Assembly: GCF_003966565.1 (NCBI RefSeq)
Contig: NZ_AP018718.1
Coordinates: 2,418,001-2,482,000, forward strand
DNA: 64,000 bases
Direction: 5' to 3'
Origin: Sulfuricystis multivorans
Lineage (GTDB): Bacteria > Pseudomonadota > Gammaproteobacteria > Burkholderiales > Rhodocyclaceae
In this document: piece after piece, positions 7,688 to 14,974 of the stretch
How the letters are laid out: the number at the start of each line of letters is the position of its first letter
Position numbering within the stretch: position 1 is the first letter of the stretch
The notes under the pieces: model-generated
What the model was told of the DNA's origin: nothing
The model's input: the letters and a program-made list of their open reading frames with translations, nothing else
Databases searched by the model: none
Made by a program: the position numbers and the translations under genes

Positions 7688-9394
7688 TCACAAGCGCTCT
7701 GGACGCTTTTTCGTCAGCACGCGCCACAGCCAGCCGCCTTCCTCGTAGCCGGTGACGAGGTAGTGGAGGACATTGCGATTGCGTGCGATGAGCTCCTGCT
7801 CGGCACGCGCCGCGGCGGTGCCGACGAAGAGGATCTGATCGCCGACCGACAGCACGGTCGTGTCATGCGGCAACAGCGTATCGGTCTCGTCGCGACGCAG
7901 GGCCAGCGCCGCGCAGGCAAGACGCCGCTCGCGCTCGGCAGGATCGTGCGTCAAGGCCGCCAGCGGCACATCGCGGCCCTCGGCGATCCAAGAGACGATC
8001 GCGGTCGCCACATTGTCGTCGATCGACAGCTGCCAGCACAGCGGTACGGCCGAACCCAGCTCGATGCGCAGCCGCGACTGCAAAGCCCAAGCCCAGTCGT
8101 CGCCCTGCGCTTCGGCGGCACGCAAAAAATCCGGCAGCAGCGGCTTGGTCAGCCGCGCCAGCGCCTCATGGGCGATGATCTCGGCCGGGGCCATGATCAT
8201 CTCGGGCTGCAATGCGGCAAAAAGCTCGGCCCGGCTTTGCTGGTTTTGCCGCAGCACGATGAAGATTTCCGGATTCAGCACGCGTGCGGCGAGTGCGATC
8301 GATAGATTGGTCAAATCATCGTCAGTGGCCGCGATCAGCCCGTCGGCGCGATCCACGCCGGCGGCGCGCAATACCTCCGGCTCCACGCCGCTGCCGACGA
8401 CCATCGTAAAGCCGTGCGCTTCGCGAGCATACTGGTCGATCAACGCGATTTCCATCCCTTCGCGCTTAAGCTCCGCAACCAGAGAATGACCGAAGCGACC
8501 GTAACCGCAGACGATCCAGCGCCCACGCGGCGGATCGCGCGTGGCGGCGAGCATCGTGCCTGGCGTGCCGGTCAACCAGTCATGCAGGCGATATAGCGCC
8601 GGCGCATGGATCGCCAAGGCCAGCAGCCGCGCGAAGGTAGCGAACGGGTTGATCGTCTGCGTCGCGCCGAAAGCGAGCATGCGCTGCGCGATCGCATCGT
8701 GCTCGACACGCAGGATCACCGGCAATTGCGGGCGCAGCAGGCGCGCATGCGCGGCGATCGCCAGGTTTGCCTGGTCGTCGTTGGTCAGCGCCAGGATGCC
8801 GCGGCAGAAACGATGCTGCAGTCCGGCAGCGAACAGATTCTGGGTCTGCGCCGCATCGGCGGCGAGCGCCGGCGTCTCGCTGCGGAAATCCTCGAGCTCC
8901 AGCTCGGCCAGACGATTCTCATCGAGATCGATCGCCACGGCGCGGGCATCCATCTTGTCCAGCGCCGTGAGCACCTTGCCGCCCGTCTCGCCACAACCGC
9001 AAACGATGTAGAACGGTTCGGCCAGATGCTCGACGCGCCGCTTGAAACGCCCGGCCGAGAGCGCCTGCTGGAAGGCGCGGTCGGAGAACAGCGCCAGGAT
9101 GGAGAGGATCGCGTAGGTCCACACGATCACCGTGGCATAGATGATCGCCGTCACCCACATCCGCTGCGCCTCCGAGAACGCCTGCGGGATTTCGCCAAAG
9201 CCGATCGTCGTCGCCGTGTAGCTGACGAAATAGAAGGCATGCAAGAAAGACAACGGCGCCGTGGGCTTGCCTTGCGCATCGACGCCCGGAATCAGCGTCA
9301 GGCCGAGGATCGAGACGGCATAGACAGCGATCAGCAGGATCAGCGGCGCGCGCATGCGCCGCAGGACGATGAAGAACGCGCTACCCGGATGCAT
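7688..9394 (-). CDS. Ion channel protein with two TrkA-N (RCK) domains, K+ channel-like
   Basis: 568 residues. Two N-terminal membrane helices flank a pore loop with the filter-like sequence TTIGFGE (about residues 62-68), similar to the TVGYG filter of K+ channels. Two Rossmann TrkA-N domains follow, the first with IVCGCGETGG (about 131) and the second with IVCGYGRFGH (about 293). The C-terminal region resembles a degenerate TrkA-C. Such proteins gate potassium flux in response to nucleotides or ligands. The gene ends a three-gene minus-strand group with the small membrane protein and the ParA-like ATPase upstream. Confidence 0.85.
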   Translation of the reverse strand: MHPGSAFFIVLRRMRAPLILLIAVYAVSILGLTLIPGVDAQGKPTAPLSFLHAFYFVSYTATTIGFGEIPQAFSEAQRMWVTAIIYATVIVWTYAILSILALFSDRAFQQALSAGRFKRRVEHLAEPFYIVCGCGETGGKVLTALDKMDARAVAIDLDENRLAELELEDFRSETPALAADAAQTQNLFAAGLQHRFCRGILALTNDDQANLAIAAHARLLRPQLPVILRVEHDAIAQRMLAFGATQTINPFATFARLLALAIHAPALYRLHDWLTGTPGTMLAATRDPPRGRWIVCGYGRFGHSLVAELKREGMEIALIDQYAREAHGFTMVVGSGVEPEVLRAAGVDRADGLIAATDDDLTNLSIALAARVLNPEIFIVLRQNQQSRAELFAALQPEMIMAPAEIIAHEALARLTKPLLPDFLRAAEAQGDDWAWALQSRLRIELGSAVPLCWQLSIDDNVATAIVSWIAEGRDVPLAALTHDPAERERRLACAALALRRDETDTLLPHDTTVLSVGDQILFVGTAAARAEQELIARNRNVLHYLVTGYEEGGWLWRVLTKKRPERL

Positions 9395-9447
9395 CAGCCG
9401 GCCCGAGAACTGCTGCAGGAGGTCATGGCGGCGATGGGGATACCGGG

Positions 9448-9831
9448 CTAGCGCCGCATCATCACCGTTTCGGCAACGAGGATCGCCAGCGAGACGATGT
9501 TGGCGAGCAAGGCGCCGCCGGACAGCGACACCACGCTGGCGGTGATCATCGGCGACATGCCTTCGCCCGTGACATGGACGGCGATGGCCCAGACGCTCGC
9601 CGCGGCGATCAGCTGCAGGTCGGCGACCAGGCTGGTGGCCAAATGGATCGCGCCGATCTGGGTGCGATCGCCGAATTTCAGCACCGTGGCGATCAGATTG
9701 ACGATGATCGCTGCGAATAGCTCATAGATGTGGTGCAACTCGGGTCGGTCGATGTCGCCGATGAAGAAGCCGAAGTTCAGCGTCGCCGCCAAAACGATGA
9801 AGAAACCGAAGACGACCTTCTCAAAATTCAT
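9448..9831 (-). CDS. Small conserved membrane protein (DUF6394-like)
   Basis: 127 residues with four hydrophobic segments, beginning MNFEKVVFGFFIVLAATLNF. The well-conserved central block contains HIYELFAAIIVNLIATVLKF and then DRTQIGA. I recognise it as a conserved proteobacterial membrane family usually found beside the channel/TrkA-N gene; no activity is known. I chose the ATG at 9831, which overlaps the ParA-like stop (ATGA); the longer frame runs into that gene. The 53-bp spacing to the channel gene suggests co-expression, so it may be a channel accessory subunit (inference). Confidence 0.7.
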   Translation of the reverse strand: MNFEKVVFGFFIVLAATLNFGFFIGDIDRPELHHIYELFAAIIVNLIATVLKFGDRTQIGAIHLATSLVADLQLIAAASVWAIAVHVTGEGMSPMITASVVSLSGGALLANIVSLAILVAETVMMRR

Positions 9832-10469
9832 GACCGCTCCTCGATAGTCCCTTCCGCCCAGCGTAGGATCGGCTGCCATTGCTCCCAATCCTGCGCAGCG
9901 CGTCTTGGGGAAAGTTCGAAAATCGTCAACCCGTGCGCTGCGGCCTGCACGTAGTTCTGCGTGTCGCGCAGATGGGCGATTACCGGCAGCCCGGTGTCCT
10001 GAAGGAAGCGCTCGAGCTCGGCAGCCGCGCGCGTGCGCGCATCGACGCGCATGCCGACGACGACGATCTCGACCGGGTGTTTGCGCAGCGCTTTTTCTTC
10101 GAGCAGTTCGTCGAGAAAGCGGCGCGTGGCAAGGATGTCGAACAGCGAAGGGGCAAGCGGCACGATCAGCCTGTCGACCAGCTTGATCAGATGCGCGAGC
10201 TTCTTGCCGTGCAGCCCGGCAGGGGTGTCGAGCACGGCATGGGTGGTGCCTGCGGGCGGACGAGCCGGTTCGTCAGGGCGAATTTCCCAGGTCGAGATTC
10301 TCGGCAAAAGCTGTGAGCGCAACCGCAGCCACGCCGCCGTCGATTGCTGGCGGTCGACGTCACCAAGCATCACGCGGTGACCGAGCCGTGCCAGGCCACC
10401 GGCGAGGTTGGTCGCCAACGTGCTCTTGCCGACCCCCCCCTTGGGGTTCGCGATCAGACAGGTTTGCAT
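9828..10469 (-). CDS. ParA/MinD-family ATPase
   Basis: 213 residues. The deviant Walker A motif KGGVGKS (residues 10-16), typical of ParA/MinD-type ATPases, opens the protein; LGDVDRQQS and THAVLDTPAGLHGK correspond to the A' and Walker B regions. There is no DNA-binding N-terminal domain and no partner parB nearby, so this is one of the short orphan ParA-like proteins rather than a chromosome partition system. It is coupled by a 4-nt overlap to the small membrane protein and so probably belongs with the channel module. The cargo it positions is unknown. Confidence 0.8.
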   Translation of the reverse strand: MQTCLIANPKGGVGKSTLATNLAGGLARLGHRVMLGDVDRQQSTAAWLRLRSQLLPRISTWEIRPDEPARPPAGTTHAVLDTPAGLHGKKLAHLIKLVDRLIVPLAPSLFDILATRRFLDELLEEKALRKHPVEIVVVGMRVDARTRAAAELERFLQDTGLPVIAHLRDTQNYVQAAAHGLTIFELSPRRAAQDWEQWQPILRWAEGTIEERS

Positions 10470-10570
10470 GGCGGGTTATGGTAACAGGCTTAACGTGACA
10501 TCCGGTCAGCCATGCCCTCGACGTTCGCGGCTCGACCAGCAGTCAGCGATCGCGGCGAAAGCCGCCCACA

Positions 10571-10668
10571 AAGTCTCCCCGCCAGCGAGGGCGGGGCTCA
10601 AGGGTGGGCTGGGGTTTGCGCATGGGGTTTTCATCCTCCGCGGCCGAAAGTGTCCGTCATGCGTGTTA
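10571..10668 (-). repeat. Repeat family D, copy 2 (3' of maeB)
   Basis: About 98 bp, the counterpart of 4111-4205, again starting at the TAA stop of the preceding minus-strand gene. It includes the GC hairpin CCCCGCC...GGCGGGG (about 10577-10596). A third, shorter copy in the other orientation is at 24903-24945. The rest of the 196-bp gap between maeB and the ParA-like gene shows nothing I can name. Confidence 0.65.
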
Positions 10669-12969
10669 GATGCTCAAATGGTTGGCATCGACCACCGCCA
10701 GCGCCGTCATATTCACCAGCCGGCGCACCGTCGCCGTCGGCGTCAGGATATGCACCGGTTTGGCGGCGCCGAGCAGGATCGGCCCGACGGTGATGCCTTC
10801 GCCATTGGTCTCCTTGAGCAGGTTGAAGGCGATGTTGGCAGCATCGACGTTGGGCATGATCAGCAGGTTCGCTTCGCCCTTCAGGCGACTACCCGGATAG
10901 GCGCGCTTGCGGATCGCCTCGTTCAACGCGGCATCGCCGTGCATCTCGCCATCGACCTCCAGCCCCGGGGCACGCGCGGCGATGATCTCGAGGGCACGCG
11001 CCATCTTGCGCGTCGCATCGGTCGGCACACTGCCGAAGTTCGAGTGCGACAGGAGCGCTACCTTCGGCACCAGGCCGAAACGCCGCACTTCGTCCGCCGC
11101 CATCAGCGTGATGTCAGCGATCAGCCCCGCATCTGGATCTTCATTGACGTAAGTGTCGCAGACGAACAGCGTATGCCGCGGCAGAAGCAGCAGGTTCATC
11201 GCCGCGAAGCAGTGAGCGCGGGGTTTGAGGCCGATCACATCGCTGACATGGCGCAGGTGCTGGGCGTGACGGCCAACGGTGCCGCACAGCATCGCATCGA
11301 CATCGCCCCGTTTCAGGAGCATCGCGCCGATCAAGGTGGTGTCGGAGCGCAGCATCTGCTTGGCCAACTCGGGCGTGACCCCCTGGCGGCCCATCAGCGC
11401 GTGGTATTCGTTGCACAGCTCGCGGTAGCGCGGATCGGAAAGCGGATTGACGAGCTCGAAATCGAGGCCGGCGCGGATGCGCAGGCCGGCGCGGGCGATG
11501 CGCATCTCGATCACCTCCGGCCGGCCGATCAGCACCGGGGTTGCCAGCCCTTCGTCGCGCACCGCCTGCACCGCATGCAGCACGCGTTCGTCCTCACCCT
11601 CGCAATAGATGACACGGCGCGGCGCCAGTTTCGCGGCGGCAAACACCGGCTTCATCACGAAACCGGAGTGATAGACGAAGTTGTCGAGCTTTTCCCGGTA
11701 GGCTGCGAGATCCGTGATCGGCCTTGTTGCCACGCCGGATTCCGCCGCCGCCTGAGCGACGGCCGGCGCGATCTTGACGATCAGCCGTGGATCGAAAGGC
11801 TTGGGGATCAAGTATTCCGGGCCGAAGCCGACCGACTCTCCGCCATAGGCCATCGCCACGACGTCGGAAGCCTCGGCCTGCGCGAGTTCGGCCAGCGCAC
11901 GCACGGCGGCGAGCTTCATCTGCTCGGTGATCGTCGTCGCGCCGGCGTCGAGCGCACCGCGGAAGATGAAGGGAAAGCACAGGACGTTGTTGACCTGGTT
12001 CGGATAATCCGAACGGCCGGTGGCGATGATCGCATCGTCGCGCACCGCGCGCACTTCTTCGGGCAGAATCTCGGGTGTCGGGTTGGCGAGGGCGAGGATC
12101 AGGGGTTTGGTCGCCATCTTCGCCACCATCTCTTTCTTGAGCACACCGCCGGCCGAAAGCCCGAGAAACACGTCAGCGCCAACGATGGCCTCGCCGAGCG
12201 TGCGCATCTCGGTTCGCTTGGCGTAACGCGCTTTGAGCGGGTCCATCTCCTCTTGGCGGCCCTCGAACACCAGCCCGTGGATATCGGTGACCCAGATGTT
12301 CTCGACCCGCACACCGAGCTGGACGAGGAGATCCAGACAGGCGAGCGCCGCCGCGCCGGCGCCGGAGGTGACGAGCTTCACCTCCTCGATTTTCTTGCCG
12401 ACGAGCGCGAGGCCGTTGAGGATGAAGGCCCCGACGACGATCGCTGTGCCATGCTGGTCGTCGTGGAAGACGGGGATCTTCATGCGCTCCCGGAGCTTGG
12501 CCTCGATGTAAAAACATTCGGGCGCCTTGATGTCTTCCAGATTGATGCCGCCAAAGGTCGGTTCCAGCGCCGCGATCATGTCGATCAGCTTGTCGGGATC
12601 GCGCTCGTCAAGCTCGATGTCGAAGACGTCGATGCCGGCGAACTTCTTGAACAGCACCCCCTTTCCTTCCATCACCGGCTTGGCGGCCAAGGGCCCGATG
12701 TTGCCCAGCCCCAGCACCGCCGTGCCGTTGGTGACCACCCCGACCAGATTGGCGCGCGCGGTCAGCCGGCTCACGGCCGCCGGATCGGCGACGATCGCAT
12801 GGCAGGCGGCCGCCACGCCCGGCGAATAGGCGAGCGCCAAATCGCGCTGGTTGGTCAGCCCCTTGGTCGGAATGACCGCGATTTTCCCTGGGGTCGGGAA
12901 AGTGTGATACTCGATGGCGGCCGCCGAGAGATCCGCGCCTGCCTCGTCGTTTTTCGTTTCTCCACTCAT
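10666..12969 (-). CDS. maeB: NADP-dependent malic enzyme with C-terminal phosphotransacetylase-like domain
   Basis: 767 residues, the length of MaeB-type hybrid malic enzymes. The N-terminal part (about 1-430) is the malic domain and NAD(P)-binding fold, with YSPGVAAAC, the active-site FHDDQHGTA and the dinucleotide loop [11 protein letters not shown]. The C-terminal part (about 440-767) resembles phosphate acetyltransferase and is usually regulatory, not catalytic. It converts malate to pyruvate with NADPH formation. I chose the ATG at 12969 (MSGETKND); an in-frame ATG nine codons upstream is less typical. It is a single gene, with a MITE-like element beginning 39 bp upstream of its start. 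Confidence 0.93.
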   Translation of the reverse strand: MSGETKNDEAGADLSAAAIEYHTFPTPGKIAVIPTKGLTNQRDLALAYSPGVAAACHAIVADPAAVSRLTARANLVGVVTNGTAVLGLGNIGPLAAKPVMEGKGVLFKKFAGIDVFDIELDERDPDKLIDMIAALEPTFGGINLEDIKAPECFYIEAKLRERMKIPVFHDDQHGTAIVVGAFILNGLALVGKKIEEVKLVTSGAGAAALACLDLLVQLGVRVENIWVTDIHGLVFEGRQEEMDPLKARYAKRTEMRTLGEAIVGADVFLGLSAGGVLKKEMVAKMATKPLILALANPTPEILPEEVRAVRDDAIIATGRSDYPNQVNNVLCFPFIFRGALDAGATTITEQMKLAAVRALAELAQAEASDVVAMAYGGESVGFGPEYLIPKPFDPRLIVKIAPAVAQAAAESGVATRPITDLAAYREKLDNFVYHSGFVMKPVFAAAKLAPRRVIYCEGEDERVLHAVQAVRDEGLATPVLIGRPEVIEMRIARAGLRIRAGLDFELVNPLSDPRYRELCNEYHALMGRQGVTPELAKQMLRSDTTLIGAMLLKRGDVDAMLCGTVGRHAQHLRHVSDVIGLKPRAHCFAAMNLLLLPRHTLFVCDTYVNEDPDAGLIADITLMAADEVRRFGLVPKVALLSHSNFGSVPTDATRKMARALEIIAARAPGLEVDGEMHGDAALNEAIRKRAYPGSRLKGEANLLIMPNVDAANIAFNLLKETNGEGITVGPILLGAAKPVHILTPTATVRRLVNMTALAVVDANHLSI

Positions 12970-13008
12970 GATCTTGGCGTTATTGAAATCGCGCAATGTT
13001 ACTCTTCA

Positions 13009-13217
13009 ACCCAGATTGTCCATTGGAACGCGAGCGGGTATCAAAAGCGAGGGCGAGCAGGTTTGCGTCCCCGCGACGAGCCAATAACGGTGTCTATTGG
13101 CGACGAGCGCGGGCGCAAAGATGCCGCCCGCAGGCAGAAAGCCGCCACGTAGGGCATTTAAACGCGATTTCGAACACCTCATGAAGCTCCTCGCTCGGTC
13201 TAATGGACAATCTGGGT
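13009..13217. mobile_element. MITE-like element B, copy 1
   Basis: 209 bp with perfect 16-bp terminal inverted repeats (ACCCAGATTGTCCATT at the left, its complement at the right), flanked by a 3-bp direct repeat TCA (13006-13008 and 13218-13220). It has no open reading frame of note, so it is non-autonomous. A second copy in the opposite orientation lies at 42598-42804. The 3-bp TNA-type target duplication resembles that of some IS5-family groups, but I saw no transposase. It fills most of the 321-bp gap between maeB and the hydrolase. Confidence 0.85.
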
Positions 13218-13257
13218 TCAAGACACCTGCCAAGCTTTCGCCCCAACGTGCCGGGGT

Positions 13258-13280
13258 GCCGTCCCGCCAGCGCCGACTTT
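13258..13280. repeat. Short GC-rich repeat (GTCCCGCCAGCGCCGA type)
   Basis: The sequence GCCGTCCCGCCAGCGCCGAC followed by TTT sits 11 bp beyond the stop of the convergent hydrolase gene. The same 16-20 bp string recurs at 15187-15210 (minus strand, inside the helicase gene), 24950-24973 (inside ogt) and 51675-51698 (at the hemL stop). Confidence 0.6.
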
Positions 13281-13290
13281 CGTTCCGGGC

Positions 13291-14067
13291 TTAGCCGAGG
13301 AAATCCATCAGCAGGCGGGTGAAGCCATCCGCCTGCTCGATCACCAGCTGGTGAGAGGCATTCGCCAGCATCTCGAATCGCGCGCCAGGGATCGCCTCGG
13401 CAATGGCCCGATTCGCCGCCGGCGGCGTGCCGGGGTCATCCGCCCCGCAGACGACCAGCGTCGGCGCCCTGATCGCGCCGAGCCGATCGGTGAGATCGAG
13501 CGAAGAAATCGCCGCGCCCCAGCCGGCATAGCCTGCGACGGGGGTGGCCGCCACCATTGCGCCGATCCTTGCCATCACCTCGGGGTGGGCGGCGCGATAC
13601 GGCGCGGTAAACCACCGTTCGAGCGTGCCGGCGACATGCGCCTGCATCCCCTGGGTGCGGGCGACGGCGATCCGCTCATCCCACAAGGGTTTCGCCTCGG
13701 GCGGCACGCGGCTTATCGTGCTCACCAGCACCAAGCGGTCGAGCCGCTCGGGATGTGTAAGGGCAAACTGCTGGCCGAGCATGCCGCCCATCGACAGGCC
13801 GACGAAATGCGTGCGCTCGATCTTCAATGCATCGAGCAGGCCGACGAGGTCAGCGACGAGCATCGGCCAGGTGTAAGGCCCTTCCGGCGCCGAGGTTTGC
13901 CCATGCCCGCGCGCGTCATAGCGCAATACGGTGAAGCGTTTGCCGAGTTCGGCGGCAAGATCGTCCCACAGCGAAAGATCGGTCGCCAGCGAATGGACGA
14001 GGGTGACGACCGGCCCGCTGCCTTCGATCCGGTAATGGATGTCGATGCCGTTGGCACTAACTTTCAT
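13291..14067 (-). CDS. Alpha/beta hydrolase, 3-oxoadipate enol-lactonase-like
   Basis: 258 residues. Classical alpha/beta hydrolase features: an oxyanion region at VHSLATD, the nucleophile elbow GLSMGG with Ser92, an acid in VVCGADDPGTPP and the catalytic His in LANASHQLVIEQ near the C-terminus. Overall it is closest in pattern to PcaD (3-oxoadipate enol-lactonase) and relatives, but no other beta-ketoadipate pathway gene is in the window, so the substrate is uncertain. An AGGAG ribosome site precedes the ATG at 14067, which lies inside the 3' end of the upstream hydrolase gene (11-nt overlap). Confidence 0.8.
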   Translation of the reverse strand: MKVSANGIDIHYRIEGSGPVVTLVHSLATDLSLWDDLAAELGKRFTVLRYDARGHGQTSAPEGPYTWPMLVADLVGLLDALKIERTHFVGLSMGGMLGQQFALTHPERLDRLVLVSTISRVPPEAKPLWDERIAVARTQGMQAHVAGTLERWFTAPYRAAHPEVMARIGAMVAATPVAGYAGWGAAISSLDLTDRLGAIRAPTLVVCGADDPGTPPAANRAIAEAIPGARFEMLANASHQLVIEQADGFTRLLMDFLG

Positions 14068-14974
14068 GGACTGCTCCTTTTGCCAAGAGATGACGTGACA
14101 AGAACTCAAGCACAGCATCGATGCCGGCGTCCATCTCGGCGTATTCATCGTGGCTGCCGGCGATGAGCAACAACTCTACTGCATCGTGGGCGCGGTTCGC
14201 AAAGATCTGCCGCACCTCTTCAACCGGCACGGTTTCATCCGCCGTGCCATGGGCAAGCAGCACCGGCCAGCGCACTGTGCGGATCGTATTCACCGGCGCG
14301 ATGGCGTCGAAGCGGTGGCCGATCGCGTGCTGCACATAGCCGAGGATGGCCCAGCCAAGCGGCCAGTAGGGGATGTGCTTCCATGCCAGCCAGCGACGCA
14401 TCATCGCCTCGGGATGAGCGAAGGCGGCGATGCTGACGCCGGCGGCCAGCGGTGCACCGCGTGCGGCGGCGAACAGGCAGGCGCCGGCTCCGACCGAATG
14501 GCCGATCGCCGCGACGCGCGCCGCATCGATGCCGACCTGCTGCCGCAGCCAGGCAAGAGCGTGCTCGAGGTCCTCGGCGAAACGCGGCAGCGAAGCGAAA
14601 CTGTCGTCATCGCTCATGCCATGGCACCGCGCATCGAATAGCAACTGGGCATATCCTGCCCGATGCAGCGGGCCGGCCAGCGGCAGCATCGTTTCGGCAT
14701 TGCCGCCCCAGCCATGCAGCAGCACGACCGCCGGGGCCGTCTGCCTTTGTGCTGGGATGAACCAGCCGCGCAGCGTACGTCCGTTGCTGGTCGGGAATGC
14801 GACGGTGCGGAACGTCAGGCCGAGATCGGCGGGCGTGCTCCGCTCGATCAGGCGCGGCGCGGCCAGTGCGCGGCGGATCGCCCAGCTGGCAAGCAGCAGG
14901 AAAACAAGGACGAGCAGCAGGCCCAGCGACAGGCCGAGAGCAAGGCTCAACTCAGACCGCCTCCAGTTTCGCAA
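14057..14974 (-). CDS. Membrane-anchored alpha/beta hydrolase
   Basis: 305 residues. A strong hydrophobic segment at about 10-33 anchors the protein in the inner membrane. The hydrolase domain has LLHGWGGN (oxyanion loop), nucleophile Ser160 in GHSVGAG, an acid in LLAHGTADETVP and a late His (AGSHDEY). It resembles the prolyl-oligopeptidase-like or BAAT-like hydrolases of unknown substrate. The start overlaps the 3' end of the helicase gene by 23 nt and the end overlaps the next hydrolase, so all three are probably one transcript. Confidence 0.75.
   Translation of the reverse strand: MRNWRRSELSLALGLSLGLLLVLVFLLLASWAIRRALAAPRLIERSTPADLGLTFRTVAFPTSNGRTLRGWFIPAQRQTAPAVVLLHGWGGNAETMLPLAGPLHRAGYAQLLFDARCHGMSDDDSFASLPRFAEDLEHALAWLRQQVGIDAARVAAIGHSVGAGACLFAAARGAPLAAGVSIAAFAHPEAMMRRWLAWKHIPYWPLGWAILGYVQHAIGHRFDAIAPVNTIRTVRWPVLLAHGTADETVPVEEVRQIFANRAHDAVELLLIAGSHDEYAEMDAGIDAVLEFLSRHLLAKGAVHES

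Noticed and set aside
10506-10634. A small frame starting MKTPCANPSPPLSP inside family D copy 2 and its counterpart near 4170
   Set aside because: After about 13 codons the two copies diverge in frame and sequence, and the GGAGG overlaps the ATG without spacing. A conserved peptide is not supported.
10408-13152. A 914-codon open frame on the plus strand
   Set aside because: It is antisense to maeB, whose protein is a clear full-length malic enzyme. High GC produces long open antisense frames; the translation is rich in Arg, His and Gln with no recognisable domain.
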